Assembly (NCBI RefSeq): GCF_040459645.1
Contig: NZ_JARVHQ010000002.1
Coordinates: forward strand, 310,001-374,000
From: Bacillus cereus group sp. RP43
Lineage (GTDB): Bacteria > Bacillota > Bacilli > Bacillales > Bacillaceae_G
DNA: 64,000 nt
Direction: 5' to 3'
The notes beneath the pieces were generated by a model, which worked only from the letters and a program-made list of their open reading frames with translations, did no database searches and was not told the origin of the DNA. Within the stretch, counting starts at the first letter, position 1; each line of letters begins with the position of its first letter. A program made the translations under genes and the position numbers. This document shows positions 34,564 through 43,414 of this stretch, in pieces.

Positions 34564-35515
34564 TGATATTTTATCCCAACATTCCATTATGCTTCTTGAC
34601 GGAGCATTAGCTACAGAATTGGAGGCGCATGGATGTAATTTGGACGATCCCCTTTGGTCGGCAAGTGTGTTACTAGAAAATCCGGAACTAATTTATCAGG
34701 TTCATTCAGACTATTTTCGTGCTGGAGCGGACTGTGCCATAACAGCAAGCTATCAAGCTACTATTAGTGGTTTTTCCGCGCGTGGAATACAAGAACAGGA
34801 AGCTTTGGAATTAATTAAGAAAACGGTGTTACTTGCAAGAAGGGCAAGAGATGATTTTTGGAAGGAAAATAAGCAAACGAATAGGCCTAAACCATTGGTT
34901 GTTGCATCAGTTGGGCCGTACGGGGCTTACCTTGCAGATGGTTCAGAGTATGTAGGCAACTATGGTGTGACAGATAAAACATTAGCAGACTTTCACCGTT
35001 CGAGAATGTCTGCGTTAATCGAAGCAGGTGCAGATCTATTGGCATTTGAAACGATCCCTTCCCTGCAAGAAGCAAGAGTATTAGATACATTATTGCGTGA
35101 GTTTCCAGAAACATATGCGTGGCTTTCCTTTTCGCTAAAAAATGAGAAAGAGATTAGTGAAGGTATGAAACTCGTGGAGTGTGCACGAGCTTTTGAGAAA
35201 AGTGAACAAATTGTAGCGATAGGCATCAATTGTGCGCCAGTAACCGTTGTGACTGGTGCAATCCAAGAGTTGAGGGCAAACACCAAAAAAACGATTATTG
35301 TTTATCCAAACTCTGGTGAAACTTATAATCCAGAAACAAAAACATGGCATGGTCATGAACAATGTAACTCGTTGGATATTCAATCTGAAGAATGGTACCA
35401 AGCAGGTGCACGTTTAATAGGTGGATGCTGCAGAACGACACCTTATCACATTGAGGAGATATCGAACAAGTGGCGTTCTTCCGAGTTTTTCTATTCGAAC
35501 GAAGCAAAACAGTAA
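34538..35515 (+). CDS. mmuM: Homocysteine S-methyltransferase
   Basis: A 325-residue zinc-dependent methyltransferase of the MmuM/BHMT family that makes methionine from homocysteine and S-methylmethionine. It starts with [20 protein letters not shown]. The zinc-binding cysteines are in AIGINCAPV and the pair in [12 protein letters not shown]. Its start lies inside the end of mmuP (26-bp overlap) with GAGGGGCG as ribosome binding site, so the genes are translationally close. A terminator follows at 35650. Confidence 0.94.
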   Translation: MSNKINPIDDILSQHSIMLLDGALATELEAHGCNLDDPLWSASVLLENPELIYQVHSDYFRAGADCAITASYQATISGFSARGIQEQEALELIKKTVLLARRARDDFWKENKQTNRPKPLVVASVGPYGAYLADGSEYVGNYGVTDKTLADFHRSRMSALIEAGADLLAFETIPSLQEARVLDTLLREFPETYAWLSFSLKNEKEISEGMKLVECARAFEKSEQIVAIGINCAPVTVVTGAIQELRANTKKTIIVYPNSGETYNPETKTWHGHEQCNSLDIQSEEWYQAGARLIGGCCRTTPYHIEEISNKWRSSEFFYSNEAKQ

Positions 35516-35649
35516 TTTAATGGATGATAATCTATCTTTGTGTGTATTTTCATGATTTTGCTTGTTATAAAAAAACTAGAATATCAATAAAACTTTTACT
35601 GATAGATGGCACCAACAGTAACCGAATTTCTTTCGCTAATCTTATAAAT

Positions 35650-35689
35650 AAAAAGTCGATTTCCTGTACGTTAAGAAATCGACTTTTTA
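35650..35689. terminator. Bidirectional terminator
   Basis: AAAAAGTCGATTTC and GAAATCGACTTTTT form a 14-bp stem between convergent mmuM and the HAD gene. Confidence 0.85.
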
Positions 35690-35726
35690 TTGAGTAACTT
35701 AATTTCTTTATTAGATTCGAGCTTGG

Positions 35727-36347
35727 TTAAATTAAATTCAAAATATCTTTTGGGGTATTTAATACATAATCAGCTTTTTCAAAACCTTCGCTTGTCTTTG
35801 AGCCCCAAAAAGCGAGTGCGAATTTAACACCAGCACTTTTCGCGCATTGCATATCGTATATAGAGTCCCCAATGTATACTGCCTCATTATTAGGAATATC
35901 TAATTGTTTCAAACAAGCTAATAATGGTTCGGGATGTGGTTTGTGTTTATCCGTATCACACGCACAAATTGTATGTTCAAAATGACCGCTTAGATCAAAT
36001 GGCTCGAACTCATCTATTAATTCTTGCTTAGTTTTTGATGTAACAATACCTAGCTTTAATTTACTAAGGGATAACTCTTTAATAACGTCCTCTAATTCTT
36101 CAAACACCGAAACTTCATGGGAAAAATTTAGTACAGATTTGCACCATTTCGGATGGACAACGTCTATATTTTGTATATCTAATTTTTTTAAGGTTTCTTT
36201 TCCAGGAATTCCTAATGCAAATCGTAAATCCTGTAACGCATAATCTTCCTTTAGTTCTTCTTTTAAAACTTTTTGTAAGGATTTTAATATTGCTTTTTCT
36301 GTGTCTAAAATTGTGCCATCTACGTCAAAAACAAGAGATGTAATCAA
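35727..36347 (-). CDS. HAD-superfamily phosphatase (subfamily IA, phosphoglycolate phosphatase-like)
   Basis: A 206-residue HAD hydrolase with motif I DVDGTILDT, motif II (IVTSK), motif III lysine (KHKPHPEP) and motif IV YIGDSIYD. The cap domain lies between residues about 15 and 80. Such enzymes dephosphorylate small phosphate esters; the exact substrate is not readable. It is 19 bp downstream of a DeoR-type sugar-phosphate-sensing regulator on the same strand. They form a two-gene operon, and the phosphatase may act on the phosphorylated sugar that the regulator detects (inference). Confidence 0.88.
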   Translation of the reverse strand: MITSLVFDVDGTILDTEKAILKSLQKVLKEELKEDYALQDLRFALGIPGKETLKKLDIQNIDVVHPKWCKSVLNFSHEVSVFEELEDVIKELSLSKLKLGIVTSKTKQELIDEFEPFDLSGHFEHTICACDTDKHKPHPEPLLACLKQLDIPNNEAVYIGDSIYDMQCAKSAGVKFALAFWGSKTSEGFEKADYVLNTPKDILNLI

Positions 36348-36366
36348 AATAAAGCCTCCCTATTTT

Positions 36367-37131
36367 TTAATCTTCACTTGTAATTACTACTTCAACACCG
36401 TTTTCTTTCAAAGTATTATATAAATCATTAGACATAACTCTATTTGTAATGAATGTGTCTATAGATTCAAGCGTTAAACCCTTATAATTTCGTCGCTGAT
36501 TCCATTTAGTGTGATCTGCCACTAAAATAACTTGATCAGCATGTTTTATTAATTCACGCTTGAAATAAATATCTTCTTCAAAACCATAGTATATCCCGTC
36601 TTCTGTAATACCTGCGGTTCCAATGAACACCTTGTCAAAGTGATAATCTTTGAGTTTTTCAGTGGTCGAAGTCCCCGTAGTATGTCGAGAAACCTTATTT
36701 AAAGTTCCTCCCAAAAGGTGAATAGTCGTATCTTCAGATTGAGCTAACATATAAGCAGTATCAATCGAATTCGTCACAATAGTTACGTTCTTTGATTGCA
36801 AATGTTGCGCTACAAAGTTGACTGTTGTTGAAACGTCTAAATAAATCATGTCATTGTTTGCAATTATATTTGCAGCTTTCATTCCAATCAATTTTTTCGT
36901 TTCTAATTCAGTCTGTGACCGTTTTTGATAAGTATCAATTTTCTTATGAAAAGTAGCTAAAGCCACTCCACCATAGGTTCTAACTATTGCTTTATTTCTT
37001 GAAAGTTTTACTATATCTCTTCTTGCAGTATCTCGTGAAATATGAAACATTTCACACATTTGTTTTATATTCATGGTTTTTTGTGTTTCTAAATAATTAA
37101 GGACTCGTATCAATCGTTCTTCTTGATTCAT
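36367..37131 (-). CDS. DeoR-family transcriptional regulator
   Basis: A 254-residue regulator with an N-terminal HTH_DeoR (RVLNYLETQKTMNIKQMCEM, SRDTARRDIVKL) and the C-terminal sugar-phosphate isomerase-like sensor domain (YLDVSTTVNFVAQHL, VTNSIDTAYMLA, LLGGTLNK, FIGTAGI, ADHTKWNQ). The domain usually binds a sugar phosphate and lowers DNA affinity. The start is preceded by AGGTTACTT. It is paired with the HAD phosphatase downstream. It is not close enough to the iol operon, nor similar enough to IolR as I remember it, to be assigned as its regulator. Confidence 0.9.
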   Translation of the reverse strand: MNQEERLIRVLNYLETQKTMNIKQMCEMFHISRDTARRDIVKLSRNKAIVRTYGGVALATFHKKIDTYQKRSQTELETKKLIGMKAANIIANNDMIYLDVSTTVNFVAQHLQSKNVTIVTNSIDTAYMLAQSEDTTIHLLGGTLNKVSRHTTGTSTTEKLKDYHFDKVFIGTAGITEDGIYYGFEEDIYFKRELIKHADQVILVADHTKWNQRRNYKGLTLESIDTFITNRVMSNDLYNTLKENGVEVVITSED

Positions 37132-37217
37132 AAGTAACCTCCATAAGGATATCTTAAGTTAAAATAAGCTTTTTCACAAGTAAGTTTAAGTTATAAGATG
37201 CATGAACACTCCTGTAA

Positions 37218-37547
37218 TTAAGTGGTTTTAAGTGATTTTAGTAAAATCTTATTTTTAACGCCTGCCTTTCGAGTTCGTCTAACTTTTTTAGGAATGTCAA
37301 TTCCGCTTCTAAAAACGCAATACGTGCTTCCTTTCCCACGGCGTTCTGTATAAAAGCCTTCCTCACCAATCACAGCTAAGTTAAACCCATTCTCTAAAAA
37401 GATTTGGATAGGGCCTTTTCCTTGTTGATTTTCTTTTACCGCTCTTACTTTAAAATCTGAACAATAGCTAATCGAACATTCCGACACTTTTAATACATTT
37501 TTTTCTAGCTGTTTCATTTGAATTTCGTTAAAAATAATCTTACTCAT
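37218..37547 (-). pseudogene. Truncated IS3-type OrfA/HTH protein
   Basis: The first part (MSKIIFNEIQMKQLEKNVLKV through QGKGPIQIFLENGFNLAVIG) is the start of a common B. cereus group HTH protein of IS3-type elements. After GEEGFYTERRGKGST the frame turns into an unrelated basic tail (KKVRRTRKAG). Compared with the family, a segment between the HTH and GEEGFY is missing, and no OrfB follows. It is a broken transposase subunit. Confidence 0.6.
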
Positions 37548-37636
37548 TCTCCGTACCTCATTTCTATCGTTGGTTCCGGTTTTTTGATAAGAAAAAATCG
37601 AAATACATATAGATTTTGGTTCATAAACAACTATCT

Positions 37637-37674
37637 GGTCTCACTATATCATTTCGGGGGAATTGTATGTTTAG
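37637..37674 (+). repeat. Tn3-family-like 38-bp terminal repeat relic
   Basis: It starts GGTCTCACTATATC, has ATTTCGGGGG inside and ends GTTTAG. It aligns without gaps to 16466-16503 in the same orientation. No Tn3 genes lie between. Confidence 0.4.
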
Positions 37675-37820
37675 ATACATCTAAACTGGTTCCCTGTACG
37701 TTAAGGAATTAGTTTGTATATTTGAGGAGATGTACGAGACAGGTGTAAATTTAGGGGAATCCAATATTTCCTATTCAAATATGATAGAATGGAAATATAT
37801 CCAAAACGGAGGAACAACAA

Positions 37821-38096
37821 ATGAACTCAAACACACAACAGTTTATTTATGATATCCAGCAAAGAAAGAAAAATTATATAGAAAATGTATTAAAGGCAAT
37901 ACAACACCCTAAAAAAGAGCAATCTGAACAAGTCATTCAAAATATAGTAGAGAAGATGGATATGATGATCAGTTTAGTTACTACTTACATGACTATTGAA
38001 TCAGAATCTATGAAAGAATTAAAAGAGCTTCAGGAAGAAATTATTCATGCTCAAGCATATATTCAAAAACGAAAATTTGAAGAAACACAGAGTTGA
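37821..38096 (+). CDS. Small helical protein of unknown function
   Basis: A 91-residue soluble protein with a strong ribosome binding site (ACGGAGGAACAAC). The sequence is almost entirely helical by composition (QQFIYDIQQRKKNYIENVLK, KMDMMISLVTTYMTIESESM, MKELKELQEEIIHAQAYIQK), with Lys/Glu-rich heptad-like spacing. There are no signal peptide, cysteines or recognised motif. It stands alone between IS3 and esterase pseudogenes. I do not recognise the family. Confidence 0.6.
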   Translation: MNSNTQQFIYDIQQRKKNYIENVLKAIQHPKKEQSEQVIQNIVEKMDMMISLVTTYMTIESESMKELKELQEEIIHAQAYIQKRKFEETQS

Positions 38097-38140
38097 ACTA
38101 CTCATCACTTAACGTCCTAAGTACGGAAACCTAGCGGTTT

Positions 38141-39052
38141 CTAATTGATTAGGATATCTACCGGCACTTCTGTACTTTGTAAAGCAGAAACTAATGCTTT
38201 ACCTTGATCTTCGAATGATGCAGTATTTCCATCTGTGATAAATGCTGGTGGATAATCTTTTGTAACATATTTAAAAATAGAAGCTATCTCTACTTCAGGT
38301 AATTTTTCAAAGTCTTTCTCCCCTAAGTAAGCCCAACCAAAGATACGCATAAAATCTTGTACTTCTTTAGTTGTTTTCCATCTTAGCTAAAGCTGGCACA
38401 TTATATGGACCACAAAATAGCAACACACCTACTATTGTAGAAGGATCTACAATAACGCTAATTTTGGTTAATTTCGCATATTCGGGAGAGATTTGAATAT
38501 TAACGAGTTGACCAGATATTTGTGCTCCAGCAGAATCTCCTGCAAAATAAACGCGATCTAGTTTTAGGTCATATTCCTTTGCATTTTCTTTTATATATTC
38601 ATAAGCCTCACCTAGTTGGAGTACTGGTGTAGGATATTCTCTTTTAGGAGCAAGAGCATAGTTTATATTCACCAATGTATAACCATAGGCAGCTAACTCT
38701 ACTGCATCCCCAGTGATATCTGATTTATCACCACCTACAAATCCACCGCCATGTACCCAAAAAATAACAGGAGTTTTTTCTGTATAATCTTTCGGATAAA
38801 CGATGTCTAATGTGCCATCTGGAAACTTAGATTTATAATTTATATCCTTAACGATTTTTGTTTCTTGTAGGGCTTTTTCATAACCCAGTGACGGAATGAA
38901 CGTTCCCCCCTTCGAATGCTTTTTTAATTAAAGAAGCATTTAGAACTAGTAAAAGATTCCAATAACTAAATCCCACAAGAACTAATCCAAAAACTATGAG
39001 GAAAGATATAAGAATTTTTTCCATGCTCCTCTAGGTTTTTGTTTTTTTATTT
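38141..39052 (-). pseudogene. Alpha/beta hydrolase (esterase/lipase) with multiple frameshifts
   Basis: The order of fragments is that of a membrane-anchored fold-3 esterase: N-terminal anchor (ILISFLIVFGLVLVGFSYWN), then IPSLGYEKALQETKIVKD, the oxyanion motif FWVHGGGFVGGD, YALAPKREYPTPVLQL and the nucleophile elbow FAGDSAGAQ. Next come KMETTKEVQDFMRIFGWAYL and DYPPAFITDGNTASF. At least three frame changes separate them: near 39010, near 38905, and an extra A near 38368. The C-terminus is also cut. The catalytic Ser and oxyanion loop survive in separate frames, so no active enzyme is expected. Confidence 0.75.
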
Positions 39053-39203
39053 TCATAATAAAATCTTCTCCATTTCTTATTTGGTTACTACCTTAATTTA
39101 GGCCTAGATTAGAATATGAATTAAATTTGTTTCCCCCTCCTTGACCTGGTGATAATGGTTCACCGTTGAATATATTGTTTATTGGTAGATCAGCTGTTAC
39201 TCC

Positions 39204-39564
39204 GGTTCTGGTGCAAAAATAAAGTAAAAGAGAATAAAGCATATATATTCCTAACGGAATCGTATCTTATGCTACAAGTCCAAACAATTGATGGACGAAT
39301 TCGTTTGTCCAATTCCGGGCCATACTGATGAACCCAACGCATAATCGTGGTATGAGAAATAGATAAGCCCCGTTCCTTCATCATTTCCACCAAATCACGA
39401 AAACTGAGATTATACCGTAAGTACCATCTTACCGTTAACAAAATTATATCAGATTGATAATGCTTCCATTTGAACAAATTTTCCTTTTTCATACTGATCA
39501 CACACCATTTCTAGAGTAGTAATATCAGTATGTTCAAGTTTTATAGATTTTTTGCACCAGAACC
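39204..39564 (-). mobile_element. Internally deleted IS6 element (361 bp)
   Basis: Both inverted repeats are present: GGTTCTGGTGCAAA at 39204 and TTTGCACCAGAACC ending 39564. The first about 68 residues of the transposase remain (KWKHYQSDIILLTVRWYLRY to YGPELDKRI) and are joined directly to its last codons (read on the plus strand as GTCCAAACAATTGATGGACG). The DDE core is deleted. With intact ends it could still be moved in trans, like a MITE. Confidence 0.85.
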
Positions 39565-39631
39565 CTTACTGCCCACGAATAGCGGGATAAAGTCATGACA
39601 AAAATCCGATAATAAAAAAGAGGTGATTTTG

Positions 39632-39802
39632 ATGAGAAAATGGAATGAACAGGCAGCACCGAATAATAATTTGCCATCCAGCACAATTCGGTCATCTGAA
39701 CTCCTGTTAGAAAAGAAAGCAGACCATGAATTTTCAGAGGAACTTTCTGATGGTGGAGAAAGAGATAAAAACATTCAAATACTCAAAAATAGTTCTAAAT
39801 AG
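39632..39802 (+). CDS. Small hydrophilic protein (56 residues), unknown
   Basis: AGAGGTGATTTTG precedes the ATG, and the frame MRKWNEQAAPNNNLPSS ends at a TAG followed by a good terminator (39820-39851). It is charged, without hydrophobic segment, with KADHEFSEELSDGGERD. Its composition recalls small Bacillus spore-type proteins, but I recognise no family. Ribosome binding site plus terminator support a real gene. Confidence 0.55.
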   Translation: MRKWNEQAAPNNNLPSSTIRSSELLLEKKADHEFSEELSDGGERDKNIQILKNSSK

Positions 39803-39819
39803 AAAAAACTGATGCAGCG

Positions 39820-39851
39820 GTGGCGATGAAAAAATCGCCACTATTTTTTTC
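39820..39851 (+). terminator. Terminator
   Basis: GTGGCGAT and ATCGCCAC close a six-base A loop, followed by TATTTTTTT. Confidence 0.85.
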
Positions 39852-40037
39852 TTTGTACACCATATTCTCTCGAAAATACGTTTCAAAATTATATGCCCAA
39901 ATCAAATAGATTATTGTATAGTTTAAATATTAGATCGCCTAAGAAGAACTATGCAGCAGTTAGTGATGTTCCTCAATCACTTTCGAGAAAAAGATATTAA
40001 CTTTGTTTCATTACTTATTATAAGGGGGGGATTAGAC

Positions 40038-41375
40038 ATGGCACAACAAAGCCTGAAGCGTGAGCTGCAACCACGCCACATTAGACTTATGGCGATAGGC
40101 GGGATGATTGGGACAGGAATTTTCAAAGGAAGTGCAGATACGATTTCAGCTGCAGGACCTGGTATCGTTTTTTCTTATTTATTTGCAGGGTTTCTCCTTC
40201 TCATTGTTATGAGCGCAATAGCCGAAATGGCTATTGCTTATCCGGGTTTAAATATTCAAGGGATGATTCAAAAAGCTTTCGGTTCTCGTTTCGCCTTTGT
40301 TGTTGGTTGGCTCTACTGGATCGACTGGATTTTAGTTATTATTGTTGAAGTTTTGGCAGGGGGTAGCTTTTTACAATACTGGATTCCATCCGCTCCCTTA
40401 TGGCTGCTTAGTTTAGCATGTACGGTGCTTCTTCTATTTATCAACTTGATTAGCGTCAAACTTTACGGTGAAATAGAGTTTTGGCTTGCAAGTGTCAAAA
40501 TTATTACTCTGGTTTTATTTATTTTGCTTGGTTTTGCTTTATTATTTGGCTTCATTCCAAATCATGAAGCAGCGTATTTCACAAACTATACAAGTCACGG
40601 CGGATTCTTTCCAAAAGGATGGGGAAGTATTGTCACAGCACTCTTAATAGTTGTCTTTTCTTTTGGAGGCTCAGAATTAATCGGATTAACTGTAACAGAA
40701 ACGAAAAACGTGGAACAGACGCTTCCTAAAGTAGTAAAAGGGGTCATGTTCCGAGTAGTTTTATTTTACACATTACCTATTCTCATCATCACTGGACTTA
40801 TCCCTTGGGACGAAGTAGGAAAGCAAGGCAGTCCTTTCGTGCAGGTTTTCTCTGCAACCGGATTACAAGGTGTAGCACATATTATGAACTTCATTTTATT
40901 GACCGCTGTGCTGTCCGCTGCTAATTCAGGAATGTATGCTACTTCTCGCATTTTGTACTCTCTGGCACAAAATAACGAGGCTCCGGCTTTATTCTCGCGT
41001 CTTACTAAGCGCGGTGTTCCTGTCTGGGGAGTTCTTGTCAGTTGCACTGGTTTATTAATTGGATCTTTTATCGCGTTCCTTACACCAGAGCATGTCTTTG
41101 GCTATTTGATGTCTATCCCGGGCTTTACTGTTTTGCTCATTTGGACTAGCATTTGCCTTGCACAATTTAAGTTGCGTAAACAGTATTCTAAAATGCCGTA
41201 TTTTCGCGTGTGGTTATTTCCTTACAGTACCTTGTTTGCTGCAGCTGCCTTGGCAATTATTTTCATTTTCTTCTTGTTCAATGCAGGCAATATAATTAAC
41301 TCTATTGTATGCGCAAGTATTCTTATCCTTTTATCCGTCCTATCCATTTTGGTTGGTAGAAAGGAATCGAAATAA
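40038..41375 (+). CDS. Amino acid permease (APC family)
   Basis: A transporter of about 445 residues with 12 TM segments. It opens SLKRELQPRHIRLMAIGGMI and GTGIFKGSADTISAAGPG, has SFGGSELIGLTVTETKN in TM6 and [18 protein letters not shown] in TM8. It belongs to the same AAT group as LysP/AnsP/ProY, but its substrate cannot be fixed. I set the start at 40038 (MAQQS) because AAGGGGGGATT precedes it. An upstream in-frame ATG at 39951 has no site. It stands alone between an orphan small gene and IS debris. Confidence 0.85.
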   Translation: MAQQSLKRELQPRHIRLMAIGGMIGTGIFKGSADTISAAGPGIVFSYLFAGFLLLIVMSAIAEMAIAYPGLNIQGMIQKAFGSRFAFVVGWLYWIDWILVIIVEVLAGGSFLQYWIPSAPLWLLSLACTVLLLFINLISVKLYGEIEFWLASVKIITLVLFILLGFALLFGFIPNHEAAYFTNYTSHGGFFPKGWGSIVTALLIVVFSFGGSELIGLTVTETKNVEQTLPKVVKGVMFRVVLFYTLPILIITGLIPWDEVGKQGSPFVQVFSATGLQGVAHIMNFILLTAVLSAANSGMYATSRILYSLAQNNEAPALFSRLTKRGVPVWGVLVSCTGLLIGSFIAFLTPEHVFGYLMSIPGFTVLLIWTSICLAQFKLRKQYSKMPYFRVWLFPYSTLFAAAALAIIFIFFLFNAGNIINSIVCASILILLSVLSILVGRKESK

Positions 41376-41394
41376 AAATCTTCAGCTAAAAAGG

Positions 41395-41522
41395 GGTGCT
41401 ATCGCACCGTAGTGGGCTTTCCAGTTCGGAAAATCTGTAATTGTTTTTCGAAGTGAACGATATGGCATCCCTTCTTGCATTTGGGATGTATAAAGTTTAC
41501 TCCAATAATATAAAAAATTGGT
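41395..41522 (-). pseudogene. Fragment of a second Rpn-family nuclease
   Basis: On the minus strand the frame reads YYWSKLYTSQMQEGMPYRSL followed by RKTIT. It matches residues about 118-143 of the Rpn protein at 12078-12971 (YYWGRLYTSQLQKGMPYSSL, HKTIT). Both sides are truncated. Confidence 0.65.
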
Positions 41523-41571
41523 GGTTCTGAGCAAAAACGATTGCAAGTAACATCGTTTTTGCTCCAGAACC
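41523..41571. repeat. 49-bp near-perfect palindrome with IS6-like ends
   Basis: GGTTCTGAGCAAAAACGAT and its near-exact complement are separated by ten bases. The outermost bases resemble IS6 ends (GGTTCTG-GCAAA), so it may be two ends fused after a near-total deletion. It lies 12 bp after iolB, so it could also serve as the operon terminator. Confidence 0.6.
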
Positions 41572-41582
41572 TTTATTTTCAT

Positions 41583-42374
41583 CTACTCCTTTTCTGGCCA
41601 AATTTTCGCGTTTGGTTCTAATAACCACTTGTGGTCTTCCTCCATGATACGATCATTCCATGGATGATTCTCAAGATGTCGAATCATCCAACAAAAATAC
41701 ATTGCATATCCAGGCGCAGTTGCTTGCGGGTGGTCTAGCTCACCTGGAATCGTAATAAAGCTATTATGTACGACGCGATAAGCATCCTCACCAACCATTG
41801 CACACCCAAATCCCTGTGGCTTGTTAAATCGATAATAATATACCTCCGGTTGATCATGTTGATGCGGTGGATAACTGGACCATCGACCTGGATAAGAAAT
41901 AACTTCTCCTACTACCATATTAGAGTATGCCGCATTGTTATAGTCAAAAATTGTACGAATAACACGCTGCGCCGTTCCCTCCCATACCCCTTCTCCAGCT
42001 ACAACACTTTGGCAATCATTTGGAGTATACAACTTGGATGCAAATTCTTCTTCATTATCCGTTTTTTGAACAAGTACTTCACTGTCTGAAAGAGCAGTAA
42101 TTGTAACCTTTACATTTTTCGCCACATGCAAACACCAAGGGTTTTCTTCAAAAACAGACTCTCTTTGAATAACTTCTACATTTCCTTCCCACTCTAAACG
42201 TATTGTCCCTTCTAATAAAAGAACTGCTGTTTCATTCTTATTATCTAATAACAGCTCTTCTTTTCCATTAGACATCTTATATATGCCTATATCCATTAAC
42301 ATATCACTGCATTGACCGTTCATTTCTGTTAATACATTATACCCTTCTTTTAATTCACCTAATTTTCCTAACAT
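41583..42374 (-). CDS. iolB: 5-deoxy-glucuronate isomerase IolB
   Basis: A 263-residue cupin-type isomerase that converts 5-deoxy-glucuronate to 2-deoxy-5-keto-gluconate in myo-inositol breakdown. The metal-site motif is visible in the C-half (PGRWSSYPPHQHDQPEVYYY and VHNSFITIPGELDHPQATAPG). Length is usual for the family. The start is preceded by AGGGGGAGAAGTC. It is the last gene of the iol operon, about 105 bp after iolJ. Confidence 0.93.
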   Translation of the reverse strand: MLGKLGELKEGYNVLTEMNGQCSDMLMDIGIYKMSNGKEELLLDNKNETAVLLLEGTIRLEWEGNVEVIQRESVFEENPWCLHVAKNVKVTITALSDSEVLVQKTDNEEEFASKLYTPNDCQSVVAGEGVWEGTAQRVIRTIFDYNNAAYSNMVVGEVISYPGRWSSYPPHQHDQPEVYYYRFNKPQGFGCAMVGEDAYRVVHNSFITIPGELDHPQATAPGYAMYFCWMIRHLENHPWNDRIMEEDHKWLLEPNAKIWPEKE

Positions 42375-42479
42375 GACTTCTCCCCCTTTTTATTTAATGA
42401 CTACTATATAATTTTCGAGCTTTGTCAGTTAACTAAATTACGAGTTTCCTCTATCTATTAATGAAGAAAACTTTTCTGG

Positions 42480-43325
42480 TTATGCTCTGTTTTCACTTCC
42501 GAATATTCGCATATGATTTTTAACGTTTTCGTATGCAGCCTCAATTACATCCTGATGATACGTAAAGTAATCTGAATAAGGAGTATTTAGGGCAGCAGTG
42601 TTAACCGCAGCAATTACATTCTGAAACGTGGCTGTTGCTACATTAATTTTACGAACACCATGTTGAATACATTGCTTGAAATCCTCTGGACTAATGCCAG
42701 AACCACCATGTAATACTAGTGGAATACGAACTACCTCATTAATTTCTTGTAGGCGGTCTAATCGTAAATCAGGATCTCCATTGTACATACCATGCGCATT
42801 TCCAATCGCAACAGCTAGCGCATCTACGTCTGTTTCTTCTGCAAATCGTTTTGCTTCTTTAGTGCTTGTCAGCAACATTTCAATATCTTCTGAGCCGTCC
42901 TCACTACCACCTACTCTGCCAATCTCAGCTTCTACTGTCGCTCCGTACTGTTTCGCAAGCGCTACAATTTCTATTGTCTTTTGGATATTCTCCTCTAACG
43001 GATAGTGAGAGCCATCAAACATAACCGAACTAAAACCAATTTCTAATGTCTCTTTAATCTTTTCAAACGTCATCCCGTGATCAAAGTGAACTGCTACTGG
43101 GACGGTCGCTTTTTTCGCCGCAGCTACCATCAAAGGACCTATCAGATGAATTGGCGAATGATTCAAACGAACTTCCGCAATTTGTAGAATAAGCGGAGAA
43201 CGCAACTCTTCTGCTGCTTTAATAGCTCCCATTACCATTTCCATATTAGCGACACTGAAAGCTCCGATCCCATAATTCTCTTGATTTGCCTTTATTAAAA
43301 TATCTTTCATTTGAACTAATGGCAT
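42480..43325 (-). CDS. iolJ: 6-phospho-5-dehydro-2-deoxy-D-gluconate aldolase IolJ (class II)
   Basis: A class II (zinc) aldolase of 281 residues, related to fructose-bisphosphate aldolase. It splits the phosphorylated inositol product into dihydroxyacetone phosphate and malonate semialdehyde. Landmarks are ILQIAEVRLNHSP, VAVHFDHGMTFEKIKE (catalytic D and zinc His), VEAEIGRVGG, AIGNAHGMY and LVLHGGSGI. I place the start at 43325 (MPLVQMKD) after AAAAAGGTGAATGTG. Its place between iolE and iolB supports IolJ over a glycolytic aldolase. Confidence 0.9.
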   Translation of the reverse strand: MPLVQMKDILIKANQENYGIGAFSVANMEMVMGAIKAAEELRSPLILQIAEVRLNHSPIHLIGPLMVAAAKKATVPVAVHFDHGMTFEKIKETLEIGFSSVMFDGSHYPLEENIQKTIEIVALAKQYGATVEAEIGRVGGSEDGSEDIEMLLTSTKEAKRFAEETDVDALAVAIGNAHGMYNGDPDLRLDRLQEINEVVRIPLVLHGGSGISPEDFKQCIQHGVRKINVATATFQNVIAAVNTAALNTPYSDYFTYHQDVIEAAYENVKNHMRIFGSENRA

Positions 43326-43414
43326 TACACATTCACCTTTTTCAATATTATTTATTACATGAATAAACAAACGTCTCGTCTTTTTACTCCTTATGCAATC
43401 TCACACTGGGGAAA

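Noticed and set aside
36367..37131. DeoR gene as IolR
   Set aside because: It is more than 4 kb from the iol operon, paired with a HAD phosphatase, and the iol control region carries LacI-type palindromes.
42480..43325. Glycolytic fructose-bisphosphate aldolase
   Set aside because: Its location between iolE and iolB makes IolJ the better call.
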